DNA of 64,000 bases from Sophora flavescens (Eukaryota > Streptophyta > Magnoliopsida > Fabales > Fabaceae): assembly GCA_030762895.1 (NCBI GenBank), contig CM061070.1:37907279-37971278 (forward strand), given 5' to 3'. Position 1 is the stretch's first letter. Each line of letters begins with the position of its first letter. Below are positions 43,079-56,514 of this stretch, piece after piece. The notes below the pieces were generated by a model that worked only from the letters and a program-made list of their open reading frames with translations, had not been told where the DNA came from and did no database searches. The position numbers and the translations under genes are program-made.

Positions 43079-43467
43079 TCAATAACTTTGTAGCTCCATA
43101 TTAATTATATTTTAATAGTTTTAGTCTAAAGTTTCAAACAAAGTTATATATGTATATAAAATTGATGGTAAGAATTCGAAGTATATACAAATTACTCTAA
43201 TGAATGATCATATATTAACCATGTATGCAAGTATAGTTGAATTGTACATACAGGTTTCAATGCAATCAAATGAAGATATTTTTCAGAAGAGTATCAAGTT
43301 TGGCAAGAGACTCACGACCAAGTTAAGAAATATAGATATATTTAGGTCTTAGAGGTGGTGTTTATGTAAGAGAAATTGGTTTACTCAAAATAACTCTTTG
43401 AAAATTGTATGAAAATGTTTGGGGCATTTGCATGAACTTAGATTTCATAAGAATGCCTTTTAAAACA
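43079..43467. other. Unassigned AT-rich sequence left of G
   Basis: No frame, RNA gene or repeat recognised. It is the left target flank of G; its continuation is at 61663. Confidence 0.6.
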
Positions 43468-43472
43468 AGTTT

Positions 43473-46400
43473 TGTAACACCCCGAAAAATACTTTATCTG
43501 TTTATTAATTAATTATGTGATTAAATTGTTTGAGAAATACAATTTGAAATTATAAATAATGTTTACTGCTTATACCTGAGAATTCAGTAGAATTCGAATT
43601 AAAAACTCAGACAAGAACCGGACTGTGTTTTGACACCGGTATGAATTTACACGGTAAATTTCGAATTCCTTGAGCCGGTATATGTACGAGGAAAATGAAT
43701 AATAAAATAATTGTTTGAGCCTCTCTATATTACTTTTAGGCAGAACTGATGAAAATATTATTATTTTAATCGAGCCCGCTATGTTTAAATCCGAAACCGA
43801 GTGCAGAGCAGTAGAGGAAGTGGAATACCGGCAAGTGCAAGACTTAGAGTAAATGATGTGACCCCGGTGTGACAAATTGTCACACTTTATACAAAAAGTC
43901 TAGAGTACTTTTCTCCCTAATTACTAACCTACCATTGAACCTTGATTACTCACTAAGGTTAATAGATAAAATAACAAAACTACCCTCACTCACTTAAAGA
44001 AACACACGACTACCTACACACCCCACACACACTCCCCTCACTCACTTAAGCTACACGGTCACTCCCCCCTCACCCACACACTCTCACTTTCTTTTTCACA
44101 ACTTCATCTTCTCCAAAGTCACAAAGCTTCTTCTTCCTGCTCCATGGTAAAATTCAGCCACCGCCAAAGCTACACCGTCCACTCACTCTTTTAAAAAACT
44201 AACATCATATTCACACTCCCCTCAATCATCAAAGCCTATTTTCTTTCAACCATTTTCCATTTTGAGCAAGTTTGAAAAATGGGTATTCTCTACTCAAACC
44301 CATAACTCATCATCCACTTCATCCCTTGAAAAACAAAGAGCATATCCATGCTCCTCTTGACCTTCTAAGCCTTTGTGATTTCACACAAAAATCCATTTAG
44401 AGGCTTCTAGCAAAATGGGTATTTTTGGATCAAAAACTTGATTCCTTGGCTCATCCATTTTGTTCACTTCAAGTAAGGTTACTATCTTGATTCATCCTTC
44501 TTGTTCATAGCTAGATTCATGTAGATAACTCTTTGTTGAATGAATCTTGTCTTGCTAGGTTTTACTCTACCAAAACTGTGGCCCTTTGTTGATTTGGCTT
44601 CATCAATTTGCTTGATGACATTAAGTGAGCTACAAGAGGTATGGGGGAGACTAACCACTATCATATCTTAGAGTGGATTTGTTGTGATTTATTTGTTTTG
44701 TGGTTGTCTTGAAAACCCTTGAGTTAAAGGGTATTCAAATCTATGTTTGTTCCTTTGAAAATGATTGATTGCATAGTTGAGTTTGATGGTTGAATGTGAT
44801 TATTGATGTATTGATTACTTGAATATATGCTTGGTTGAGGAAAATAATATATTGATTCCCTTGATTGTTGATGAGAAGTTCTATGTTCTAACTTGTGGTA
44901 TCAAATGGCTTTATGTTAATTGTTGATATGTTGAATTATGTGTGTGGATGTGAGGTTGATTTGGTGAAGTGAAAACCTTCACTTTATGCTTGCCAAGTTA
45001 GAAAAGTGGATAAGGATCATTTAATATTATTAACGCATGAATTCTAGACTTTATTAAGTGTTGTAAAGAGTAAGAAAACCAAGAAGGAAACAAGATTTTC
45101 TAAAACTGTTTTGAAAGTGTTTAGGACTGTTTTGTATGGTTTTTTTGGTTCTAAAATTGAATTAATCCGAGTTTAGGACCTAAGGGAACAAAAATCATGT
45201 TTTAAGGGACATAAAAATGGAATTGTGTAGAGTTAGTACCTTTTAAGTGGATTCAAGGGTGATTTTCGACCAACCCTGTTTTGCGGGTTAGAAAATTGTT
45301 TTGATGTCTAATTAAGTGTCCTAAGGGGCTTTCGGTCAAGTTTTGGAAATTTATGCAAACTGTATTGGGAAGTTTGTTTTGGTGTTTTAATACCTTATAA
45401 TGATTGTTATAATGTGGGAAGTGATGGACGTGATAAAAGGAATTACACCTTTTGAAATGTTGGGCTTTAGCCCAAAATCGGGACAAAAGTGGAAAAACTG
45501 TTTTGTAAGCTTTGAAGTATTCCTCTAAGGGTTATTTTTGAATCATTTGGTACTCATGTATTACTTAAAAACCTTTAGTAAACTATTTTATCTTGGGTAA
45601 AAAGGTTTTGATTTTGACAAAAAGGAATTTAACCTCTGAGGCTTATGTTTCAAAAACAAAACAAGAAAAACCTAAATCAAAGTGACTTAGAGAAGACATG
45701 GATTTAATTAATTATGACTCATGGTAAATCAAGACCATACATCGTAAATTATGGATGATTTAATCATCCATACCTCCATAAGACTTAATAGAACAAAGAT
45801 TGTGATTTTGTTTCTTATAAGCCAAGCAAAAATAGCTCAATGTAGAAAAGTTCAAAGAGAATGATTGTTGGATTTTTGGTCTGACCTCCATAATATGTTA
45901 GGTTTGGAAATGAGAACCTCATCAAACTTGTACACAAAGATGAAACACTTGTGTGAGAACTTTAGCTCGGTGTAAAGGGAGCCGATGATTCGCACCGAGT
46001 ACATCAAGCATCCGAGAAATACATCCAATCGATTCTTGTGGAATCACGAGGTTTATCCAGGTGGATAGACAAAGTTAAATGCATCGGCATTATTGCCTAA
46101 ACACATAGTTGAAATTATTTTCTGGGCAGGGCGTTGTGCCTAGGAAGTCGAGCCAACATGTATGTGCGCATGAGGACGTACTAGTGACGATCTTAAATGG
46201 TCTTGGGGATGGTCAGGGTAGGAGGGTCACGAATGGCCAGTTGGTGATTCTTCTTGATCGTGGCATTCCATGCAATACACTGTCATCAATGACTAGAAGC
46301 TAGCCGGTCATGGTTATTGAGAGTGTTTCACAATCAGTTGTAGTACCACAATGTGGTTGTTATTATTGAACTTAGTACCACAATGTGGTTGTTACTATTG

Positions 46401-47158
46401 AACGCACAAGATGCCAACTATCGGCAGTTGTGAGATATTTGCTCTAATCACTCCTTCCGAATGTTCTTAATGACCAGGGTGTAGGGATCAAAGTTCTTCC
46501 TCGAGTCTTAGATGTCTCCTATCTAGATGAATCTTTTCTCTGTGATTGCACTTATGATTTATTATTGTTATACTCACCTGTTAATGATATAACTGCATGT
46601 TGATACTATCTATATCATTGTCTGGCTTCTGTGTTACCTTTATGATCTATGAAGATGATGGCAGCACTGTCCCATCATCACATCCATCTTGAGATGGAGA
46701 TAGCCCGATTACTTGGACGCATCTACAGTGGCCAATGTATATAGATGATGTGAGGAGTACCCATGTCGTGACGATGTGTCTTCCTTAGTTGTTCTTTTGT
46801 ATGAGGACGACACCTCGTCATAGTTTTGAGTAGGCCAGCTTGATGAGTCCTTCTATTTATAGCTAGTTTTATGGAGCTGTGTTTCCAATATCATTATATG
46901 TATTTCGTTCAATTATGTTATGTTATTGGTGTTGGTATTTCAGCCACTTTTTATTATGACTATGTTTATGACTGTTAACTAACAAGCACTGGACGTATTA
47001 TGTATATATTTGACGAGGATAGATGTTTCATTTGCCTTGTCTCTCTTGAAAAAAATAAACAAAAAGAAAACCCATATTTTCAGATAATATTTATTTTTCT
47101 TCTTTACTCGGTCTTATAGAATGCCATAGACGATGTAGTGCCCAAGGAGGGTGTTACA
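43473..47158 (+). repeat. G 5' LTR
   Basis: 3686 bp, TGTAACACCCCG to GGGTGTTACA. The only internal repetition noted is two copies of AGTACCACAATGTGGTTGTT at about 46342-46392. No coding frame supported; no clear TATA box (ACTTTATACAAAAAG near 43884 is a weak candidate). Confidence 0.88.
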
Positions 47159-47163
47159 TTATT

Positions 47164-47175
47164 TGGTATCAGAGC
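47164..47175 (+). promoter_or_regulatory. G primer-binding site (tRNA-Met type)
   Basis: TGGTATCAGAGC five bases after the 5' LTR end. Confidence 0.88.
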
Positions 47176-47350
47176 TGTCGAGTCTGTTAGGGTTTGTGGT
47201 TTAAGGTTTGTCTTTGTTTGTGCTGTGTTCTCTACTTGTTTTCTGTGTGTTCTGTGTGTGTTGACATTATTTCCAAAAAGGAATGGTATTGTTTGATATG
47301 AGATTATTGTAATCTGCATGACTAATTAATTTTGGTCGTGCAGGATTATA

Positions 47351-48225
47351 ATGGCTCGTGGTGGAGGAAATATGGCTGCAGCTGTGTAGGCCATGAGAGA
47401 AATGACTTCCGCGTCCGTAAGGCACGAGGAAAGAGCAGCTAGAAGTAGTGGACTAGATGAATTCCTTCATAGGAATCCGTTAGAGTTCACGGGTGAGTTC
47501 GATCCCGAGCGAGCTGAGCTATGGATACAATCCCTGGAAAAGATCTTTACTTCCATGAGGTGCACTGACAATGACTCACCTATGCTGCCTACATGCTGGT
47601 GGGACGATGCTGAATATTGGTGGAGAGGAACCCGCCAAGTGCTTGAGCACGAGCAACAAGCTGTCAACTGGGATGCCTTTAAGAGGAAGTTTTTGGACAA
47701 GTACTTCCCAGCAAGTGCTAAGCAAGCTAAGGAGGTGGAATTTCTCCAACTGAAGAAGGGTAGAATAACTGTAGCTGAGCACGGGGATAGATTTAATAGC
47801 TTGTTTAAGTTCTCAAACTACTTGCATGACAACCCTCACGAGGAATGGAAATGTCGAAGGTTTGAAGGGGGTCCGAGATATGAGTTAAAGGAAGCAGTGG
47901 TTCCACTGGAAATATCTATATTTCCAAAACTGGTGGAAAAGTGTCGGTTCATTGAAGATATGAAGGCTAGCCGAGAGAAGAGACAGGAGAACTTTAGGCA
48001 ATCTAGGTTCAAAAAGGGGAACTACAACAACAACAATCGATTCCAGAGGAAACCATATTCTAGGCCACAGGCCAGCAGTAACAACAACGTTCTTTTGGTC
48101 GAAGCACTGGAGGTTCTGGACCATCTGGGAATGCTCCCCAAAATTGCCTGAAGTGTGGCAAGGGCCACCTAACTAGAGACTGCACGATCAAGGGCATCAT
48201 CTGCTTCAAATGTGGGAAGCCTGAA
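47351..48225 (+). pseudogene. G gag (Tekay-like), interrupted by H
   Basis: ATG 47351 (MARGGGNMAAAV) meets TAG at 47387, likely from CAG, and continues in frame through the core: FLHRNPLEFTGEFDPERAEL, WIQSLEKIFTSMRCTD, DAEYWWRGTRQVLE, FKRKFLDKYFPASAKQAKEV and FLQLKKGRITVAEHGDRF. A frame change near 48110 leads to the first zinc knuckle CLKCGKGHLTRDC (about 48150-48190). The second knuckle, CFKCGKP, is cut at 48226 by H and resumes at 53108. Full Gag is not possible here. Confidence 0.87.
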
Positions 48226-48988
48226 TGTAACACCCTGATTTTTACGTTTCTTAATGATCCGTGCTTATGTATGTGTATGTGTAATTATTAATTTAATTTA
48301 GAGAAAAATTATTTTGATAAATAAAAATTTAGATTTAAGTAGCTTATTTTATTTTAGAAAAACTGCAGTTGAAATTTAGAGGCAACGGTCTACGTTTTCA
48401 TTGTCAGTAAGACTTTACTGATCCAGAAAACGAATTTCGGCTCGAAAAATAAAACGGTAGATTTCCTAAAATATTTGTAACAATTCCCAAGATTCTTATT
48501 TTTTTCATTTATAAATATTACAAAATTTATTTTTCAGGGTGAAGTTTCAGAAAGAAAATACGATCGGTTTTCACAATCGGGAAATATATGGGCAAGCCGA
48601 AAAAAAATTAATTTAAAATATATTAGGTGCATATTGAAAAGACTTAAAGTGATATGAATAGTGTTTACATTTATTTCCTATCATCATTACCTTACACATA
48701 ATTTTTTTTTTCATTTTTACAAGTAACCATTATTTATTTAAAACCAATATTTATTTTAACAAAATAATTTAAAAAGGATTAGGTGCTGAGTTGATGGGGC
48801 TTGATGTGAAAATGAATTGTTGGGTTTGATGTGTATAGTTTTTCATTTATTGCATTTCATCATTTTATCCATATATACAAGTAATGCCTTATTTTAATGA
48901 AAAATCAAGTTTAAAATTATAATAAATAAATAAATATCAAAAACTTCTCCCAATTTCCTCTACCCAGCTGTGCCCCTTCCCCTCTCTT

Positions 48989-48998
48989 CTATAAATAC
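48989..48998 (+). promoter_or_regulatory. TATA box of H
   Basis: CTATAAATAC followed within 40 bases by CTCACC and TCTCTCT-type initiator-like sequence. Confidence 0.6.
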
Positions 48999-51744
48999 CC
49001 CTTCTCAACTCCAACTCTCACCTTTTCATTTTCTCTCTAAGTTTCCTCACACACTCATTTGCTCACCGAAATCATACCTAAATTTTGACCCTTTTCTGCT
49101 CTGAAAATCAACAAACTTCATACACTAAAGTTGTTCCTCTTCCTCTCCTCTTTCTAACGAGCGAAAGCGCATAAAAAACGGATAAGTATATTGGGAGATA
49201 TGCCCAAATCACCAAAACTGCTCAAAATCCCCAGCAACTTGAGAACAGCAGAAAGAAGGCCCTTTTTACCCATGTTCTGTTACGAATCAAGCAAAACCTT
49301 CAAGAAAAAAGTTGTGCCTATATTTCTTACCTTTCCAAAAAACCCAAGTTTATAATTTTTGGATGAGTAGATGGTGAGATACACTCCAAATACCACTACA
49401 TCCTCAAAGCTGTCAACTTTTTTTAAGCTTCTTGTGGACCATTTCTCTTCATTCTTCATTATCTAAGGGTATAACTCTCCTCTCTTGCTCTTTATTTCCT
49501 CAGAAATCTCTTTTTCATCAACATTTTTCTTATTTTGCATGTTTATAGTTTTAAATAAAATTTTTAAGAAAAATCTTTAGAAAAGTCTTTTGAGCATGGA
49601 ATTAATTTTCATACACTTATAATTATCTCTACTATCATTTTAAGCACTTGCATGTCACAAAAGAATTTTTCAAAACCTATTTTTTTGGGTGGCTGAACCC
49701 TATATAGAGTAAAGTAGGAGTTTTTGTTAATTTTCACAAGCTAGATTTAAAGATCCTTTCTCAACTCTTTGTTTGAACCATTATTTGATATTAATGGTTA
49801 CTATTTTTGGTTGATAGCATGTATGTTTTTGAGGGTCTAGGACCCTTGCATGTTGGTTTTATGACTTGTGGATGATGCTAGAGTAAAGATGATAACTTGG
49901 TGTGGATGAACATATGTGAAATATAAATCTGCCAGCATGACATACACTAATTCATAAGCCCATAAATTTTTTATAAAAAACGTGTTTCCCAAAACTAAAT
50001 AAATATTTGGAAAGAAGACTTATGAGGCTTTAATTTGGTATATAAGATGTAAGTATTTGGATAATATTTACTAGGTCAAAACACCTGTCAAAGTAGAACC
50101 AAATTCTGTCTACGAAAATATCCACATAGTTGGTTGCACGATGATTTTAAAAATGATTTTGAAGGTAAAAAACTTTTATATAATTTTATGGGTTAATACT
50201 GAATTATACCTAAATTTTGGTTGAGGATTTGAGATTTTTATCATGTGTATATAAAGAGATACAATTTCTTAAAGTTGCATGTTGGTGAACTCGGATTTCT
50301 GGAAAATCCTGTACAAACAGAGGCAGTTCGTGATTTTTAATAAATTACTGCTTTTGAATTTTGACATGGGACCAACTAAAATGTGTTTATATGTGAGTTG
50401 AGTACCTTCCATTAAATTTTCAAAAATTTAAAAGGACTTTTGGGTGGTCATTCACGATTCAAATCCACTGTTGTTCTGAAAATGTTTTATAAAAAAAGTT
50501 CATCCTAAATTTGAATGTAATATGTGACTCTTAGAAATAATGTCTTTTAACATTATCAAGCACAGATTTTTGATATAAAAAGGACTATAAACAAGTGTCA
50601 ATGTAATCCAATAATTTTTTTAAAAAAAGATTTGATATCTCTAGCATCATTTGTTTTATCCGAGGCCAAAACCTAAACTTAGAAAGATAAGACGACTTTG
50701 TTGTTTTAATTTAAGCCGTTCGCTTAATTCATAGACTTGTGGCACGTGGTGAGCAAAAAGCAAGCTTGCTCTGGGCAACACGGAAACGAAGACTTTTTCT
50801 ATCCGTCGAATTGGGTAAGGGGAGAAAACCTGAGGGATAATTATGTTATGATGACTATATGCCATGTGTGTTTGTTTTGATGTATTTGATTGATGTTGTT
50901 ATTGTTGTGGTTGTTTTGGTTGCATCTTGAGATTCATAATGTGTTGATAATTTATGAAAAACATGAATGTCACTTATATATGTTGAAGTTGTTGTATATG
51001 TGGTGATCATTTATGAGGAATATGAATGTTGTTCATATATGAAGAACAATATAAATAATTATTTATTTTGAAGGAATGTTTTGGAAGAAGGAAAAATTAG
51101 TTATACTTTCAAAACCTTATCATAATATTTGAAATAAAATAAAACTTTTATTAAGGAAATTTACTTGAAAAATTAAGTGATTTTACACTAAGAAAAATCA
51201 AACTTTGAAAAGATTTCGTGGTAAGAAACTTTGAAGAAAAACAAATATATTTTTGAAGTTTTGAAAAGATTTCTTTTAGTATCGTTTTAATTAAAGAAAA
51301 AAAATTTAGAATCAAAACAATTTTAGAATGAAAATTATTTAAGCTGAAGATCTTATTTTGAAGAAAAACATAATTTTGAGAACACTTGTAGTAAAGTACC
51401 ATAGAAAATGGGATTTTAGTTTCCAACGTTCTTAGAAAGAGTTTTTCTTCAAAAGGTTTACTATATTTTTTGAAAGGAAATAATCTTTTCCAAATACAAA
51501 GGAGATTTTTAGAAAAAGAAATGGAGTTCCTAAAGTTTAAAGTTTTAAAAATGAATTTCAAAAGAAAATGTTGTTGAATAGAATTTATTTAAGTAAAAAT
51601 ATCCGTGAATCTTGGATAAGCTACGAAGTTTTGATTTTGTATTTGTTTTTCAATGAACGAAAAGTAACGTTGAAAAGTGAGCCTAGTAACCGTGATGTCG
51701 GGATACTAGAGTTAAAAGCACGTGGATCCATGATCCGTATCACA

Positions 51745-51916
51745 ACGTTGTGGACTGTGTATCCTATATATGAAGTTGTGGATTGCGTGTCCTATTTACG
51801 TTGTTTTGGGCTGTGTGTCCTTTACATGTTGTCGATCGTGGTGTTCTAGACACGTTGTTGTGGGACCGTGTGTCCTATTTTGTTGTTGTGGACTGTGTGT
51901 CCTACATACGTTGTGA
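51745..51916. repeat. Tandem repeat in H, about 26-bp unit
   Basis: Six degenerate units of ACGTTGTGGACTGTGTGTCCTA type between 51745 and 51907 plus a partial seventh. Units vary between GGACTGTGTG, GGACCGTGTG and GATCGTGGTG. Confidence 0.8.
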
Positions 51917-53107
51917 TAAAATATGGTGAAAGTAGCAAAAAGGTGAAAGTTGTTTTCTTCGACCACAAAAGTCTAAGACTACTACACAGGTCTAGGATCT
52001 GTTGTGATTGGACACTTGGACTAAAACGTCTCCGTGTTGATAATGAATGTTTTAAAACGTTGAAAATTTATGGATGGTCGTGAGCCTTGAGCCTCGACGA
52101 AGGAAAGAATGAAGCACAAAGAAAAACTACGAAAAATAAATGTTTTTACATGCATTTGGCAGACGTGCCCAATTTGTTTTGTGTGAATGCCTTGAGGGGG
52201 AAGGTATCTCATGCGATGATGTATCATTGGTGCCTTGATGGACCATGATTTCCATGAGCCTTGTTCAATGTGCCTTGTGTAGGACGGTGTGCTCTAGAAC
52301 CCACATGAATTGACATCGTGCCTTGAGTTGGACGATTCTTTCGGGAATTAAGTTGAGCCATGTACATGTGTTGGCTATTTGTGCCTGAGTGGCAATTGAG
52401 ACTGATCAGCTCACTATTTTTCAAAAACTGCATGGAGTTGGGGTCTCTGGAGACTAGACAGAATGTTGAAATATAGAAGTGCCATGTTTTCAAAAACGAC
52501 GACAATTGTTGATTCATATGATTATTTGTGAGAATTTATATGTTGAGTATGGATTTTTAACTGTATCTGTTGCTCTATGTGGGCATGTGGTTATCATAAT
52601 TCATCCATATATTGGTATCTCACCCTTACAATATATCAGGTTTTCCTGGTTCTTTGCTGTTGTACCTTGGTACACTAGGACAAAGCGGTGTAGAAGCTCC
52701 TGACCCCACTCGGGGATATTAATCCCGATCTTTGAAGAGGTGGGTGATTATTCCAATGGTAAGAACTACTGAGTTCTTTCCAACAGGTGTCTATTAGAAC
52801 GACCAGCTTAGGATGTTTCCATTGGGTTGTGTGCATTTTAGAGAAGTCGTTATAGGCAGTTCTGAAAAACCTTTTGTATTTTTCTAACTTCAAGACGAAA
52901 TATTTTTTCATGAAATGTATATAGTGTGATTTCATTTTAAGTGATGCGTGAATCATTTTCAGAGGTGAATCCTAGAAAAGAAAAATTTTACACCCATATT
53001 TTCAGACCTATGAAGATAATAGAAGTTTTTCCGAAAGAAACCAGTAAACTTTCTTTTAATTTATTTCCGCATGTGATTAGGAAGTAATGCCCAAGGAGGG
53101 TGTTACA

Positions 53108-53250
53108 CTGGACACATCTCTAGGGACTACGGGCAACCCAAGGCGGGGCCCTCTGTGAATAATGTGAAGGCCACGAGGCCCAGAGCAGAGGCAAAGTTTA
53201 CACTATGAGTGGCGCGAAGCCTTAGATGAGGATTTGATACGGAGGAGCTG
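53108..53250 (+). pseudogene. G gag end (second zinc knuckle)
   Basis: GHISRDYGQPKAGPS continues the knuckle cut at 48225; the last Cys of the motif is changed to Tyr (TAC for TGC). Confidence 0.75.
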
Positions 53251-53560
53251 TGCCATAGAGGTAAATCTTTAACTATACTATTTGATTCTGCGACCCATTC
53301 TTTCATTGCATATGACTGTGCTAAGTTCCAAGGATTACCCGTGTCTTCTTTTTACCCTTTGATTTGATTATATGTACTCCTACTTCTAAACCTATTTTGA
53401 CTATCAAGCATGCTTGAATTGTATTATCTTCAGAGAGGATAGGAAATTTTTGGTTAACTTGATCTGTTTGCCTCTTTCGCAAATAGATATGATATTAGGG
53501 ATGGATTGGCTATGTTCTAACCATGTCCTATTAGATCCATGCAAATATAATCCCGATTTT
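53251..53560 (+). pseudogene. G protease
   Basis: SLTILFDSATHSFIAYDCAKF near 53268 is the retropepsin active site with one residue (Gly of DSGATHSF) missing after the CTG word, and DMILGMDWLCSNHVLLDPCK at about 53490-53540 is the characteristic end of Tekay protease. A stop and a frame change separate them. Confidence 0.8.
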
Positions 53561-53789
53561 CCCTAAGGGATAGGTTTCCGGATTTTTGTCTTCTAACCAA
53601 GTAAGAACTTCTTTGAAAGAAGGTGCTCAAGGATACATGTTCCTGTTTTCTTGGACGCCAAGAATGAGATCGACTTACAAATCTGCACTCTATCGTCAAT
53701 AAGTTTCCCGAGGTTTTTCCTAAAGATGTACATGGTTTGCCTCTTGTAAGAGACATTGAGTTCTCAATCGATCTAGTTCCGGTTACTCG

Positions 53790-54520
53790 ACCGATATCCA
53801 TGGCACCGCACCATATGTCTCCATCGAGCTAGAGGACTTAAAGAAGCAAATAACGGATATGTAGGGAAAAGAGTTCATTAGACCTAGTGTGCCACCTTGG
53901 GGAGCTCCGGTCTTACTTCTGAAGAAGAAAGATGGAACTTCTCGTCGTGTGGACTACCGTCATGAACCAAGTGAGAATTAAGAACAAGTATCCTCTCCCA
54001 AGGATGGATGACTCGATGGATCGCCACCATCGATTCATGTGAGGGTGGAGGATGTTCCAAAGACAGCATTCCGAACATGCTATGGGTATTATGAGTACCT
54101 TGTGATGCCTTTCGAGTGACGAATGCACCTACTATATTCATGGATTACATGAATAGGATCTTTTGTCCTTACCTAGATAAGTTTGTGGTCGTTTTTATCG
54201 ATGACATTCTAATTTATTTTGCCAATGAGGATGAACATGCTAAACATCTCAAGATAGTTCTCCGTATTCCCAAGGAGAAGCAATGTATGAGGTTGAAAAG
54301 TGCAAGTTTTGGTTGGACGAAGTTCAGTTTTTAGGTCATGTTATCTCTAAGTGGAGGAATAGTTGTGGATCCGTCTAAAGTTGAAGCAGCTTCTTTAATG
54401 GGAACGACCAAAGACTACAACCAAAATTTGTAGTTTTGCTGGTTTTAGCTGGATACTATAGGAGATTCTTCAAGGATTCTCTAAGATAGTAGGACCTCTT
54501 ACCCAGCCTAACCCTAAGAA
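53790..54520 (+). pseudogene. G reverse transcriptase, decayed
   Basis: KKKDGTSRRVDYR (53924), VEDVPKTAFRTCYGYYEYLVMPF (54048), TNAPTIFMDYMNRIFCPYLDKFVVVFIDDILIYFANEDEHAKHL (54117-54252, with the FIDD catalytic block) and a LSGGIVVDPSKVEA-like stretch (54345). Segments equal to the palm region before VEDVPK are missing, with tell-tale collapsed text at 53975-54045. Confidence 0.82.
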
Positions 54521-54960
54521 TCAAGCGCTTGCATGGACCGAAGCTGCGTGAAAAGTTTTCAAGAGCTAAAGAGAAGTTGATTACCTCACCCGGTGATATC
54601 GTTGTCCCATCCTAAAGACCCTTCGAGGTGTCTCTTGAGGCATCACATCCGGATTAGGCTGCGTGCTAATCCGTAATCGTAAAGTATTAGCTTATGCTTC
54701 AAGGCGCTTGAATATTCATGAAAGGAATTATCCTACGCATGACTTGAGCTAGTCTGTTGGGTGTTTACACCAAGATCCGGAGGCATTACCAGATGAAACA
54801 ACATTCAACGCCTTGATAAAAAAAAAAGATTAAAGCATCTATTTGATCGAAGGAGCTTAACATGCGACAAAGACGTTTGTTGGAATTCCTAAAGGATTAT
54901 GACTTTCAACCACGTACCATCTGTGGAAATGAAAATGTGGTAGAAGATGCCTTGAGTAGG
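54521..54960 (+). pseudogene. G RNase H, decayed
   Basis: YASRRLNIHERNYPTHDL at about 54688-54745 and LEFLKDYDFQPRTICGNENV with VEDALSR at 54876-54960 are RNase H end motifs in different frames; the first catalytic Asp region is unrecognisable. Confidence 0.75.
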
Positions 54961-55149
54961 GAAAGTCATACATGCGTCCGCAATGATGGTTAAAGAGCAA
55001 GAGATGATAGAACAGCCTCGGGGATAGGAGGTTGACCGTAGAGATGTCACCAGAAAGCTCATTTGGGAATGATTATAGTTTTGAATGGGTTGATGGACCA
55101 AATAAGAGAAGCGGTGAAGGTGACGAGCTTTACAAAAGGAAATAGAGTT

Positions 55150-56235
55150 GACGACAAGGATCAAAATCAGAATTCAAGGAAGGAACATATGGGATTCTAA
55201 GGTTCGGTGAAATGATTTGTGTACCATGGATTCCCGATCTCAGAAATTTGATTCTTGAGGAAGCTCATAAGAGCAAGTTGAGTATGCATCGGGAGAAACC
55301 AAGATGTCCCAAGACCCGAAGCGGTTATATTGGTGGTATGGGATGAAAATAGATGAGATGGAATATATCTCTTCATGTTTGGTTTTGTCGTGAAAGCAAA
55401 GATTGAACATCAAAGGCTGGGAGGATGTTGAACCCCCGAGTATCCCAGATAATGGAAGTAGATAGTAGCGCAATGGATTTTGGTGACAAGTTTCCCGAGG
55501 ACTCAAAGGCGCCAGGATGCTATATGGGTTATAGTTGATCGACTAACTAAGCTCGCCACTTCCCGCCCATCAACATCAAGTACTCAATGGAGAGAATGAC
55601 TCGGCTACACAGGAGATTGTTAGACTACATGTGTGCTTTAGTATTATTTGGATCGAGATCCGAGGTTTATGTCGAGGTTACGGCAAAGTCTGCAAGATTC
55701 GTTGAGTGACTGCTTAGTTTGAGTTCGGCTTATCATCCCACAAAAGGATGGACAGTCCGAGAGGACGATTCAATCGCTCGAGGATTTGCTAAGGACTTGT
55801 GTGTTGGAGCATACTAGGAGTTGGGATGAATTTCTATTATCGAGGAGTTCACCTACAACAACATTTCCACCGAGCATATGGATGGCACCATGAGGCTTTG
55901 TATGGTCAATGCTTAGGACACCTCTATGTTGGTACAAGATGGTGCAAGTCTAGTGTTGGGACCGGACATTGTTCAATGTAGGCTAAAAATGTAAAGATGA
56001 TTTGGGAGAAAATGCTGACAACTTGTCAGTCAAGGAAGAGTTATACGGACAAGAGACGAGACCCCTTGAGTTCAAGAATGCGATCATGTGTTTTTATCAA
56101 TGTTACGCCCCTATGATCGGGTTACAGGATGATTAAACCCGGGAAACTCAACTCCTAAATTGATTGGCCCCTACCAAATCTTTCTGCCGAGTAGGTCCCT
56201 GTGGAGTCTACCAAACAGCCTTACTCCTTTCTTTC
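55150..56235 (+). pseudogene. G integrase, decayed
   Basis: LRNLILEEAHKSKLSMH (55238) marks the start of the zinc-binding domain, and the stretch around 55735-55900 (HPTKGWTVRE, RTCVLEHTRSWDEFLL) the end of the core. The Asp motifs of the core are not readable in one frame. LHNVFHVSHY at about 56238 follows as the usual C-terminal word. Confidence 0.75.
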
Positions 56236-56514
56236 GAACCTTCATAATGTCTTTCATGTGTCGCACTATTGCGATAGTATATTTACTGCATCCTAGTACA
56301 GCGGGCACATAGCACCCGATTCAAGACAATTAAATGATAACTTAACCCATGAGACACCACCGTGAATATTGAGGACACGAGGGTGAAACAAGTTTAAGAG
56401 GAAAAGAAATCCGTTAGTTAAGGTGATCCGGAATGCTACATGGGACTGAAGAAAGATGAGGAACATTATCCATCCATGTTCTAAGCTAATTTAATTTCGA
56501 GGATGAAATTCTTT
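56236..56514 (+). pseudogene. G possible chromodomain remnant and 3' end of pol
   Basis: RGKEIPLVKV-like RKRNPLVKVIRNATWD at about 56398-56445 resembles the chromodomain-type tail of Tekay elements, followed by the TTCGAGGATGAAATTC word and the purine tract (56515-56524). Confidence 0.6.

Larger units (their letters stand above)
48226..53107 (+). mobile_element. Element H: solo LTR, Tekay-like
   Basis: 4882 bp starting TGTAACACCCTG and ending AAGGAGGGTGTTACA, the same ends as G LTRs. Flanks CTGAA (48221-48225) and CTGGA (53108-53112) are a one-mismatch duplication that restores the zinc-knuckle codons when H is removed. No Gag or Pol trace inside, so it is a solo LTR, among the longer ones. 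TATA box CTATAAATAC at 48989-48998 with a pyrimidine-rich start region after it. Minus-strand frames near 51150-51560 are low-complexity chance frames. Confidence 0.82.

Noticed and set aside
51151..51561. 136-codon minus-strand frame rich in Phe, Lys and Ser
   Set aside because: Composition follows the A-rich noncoding LTR of H; no domain, and no counterpart expected in an LTR.
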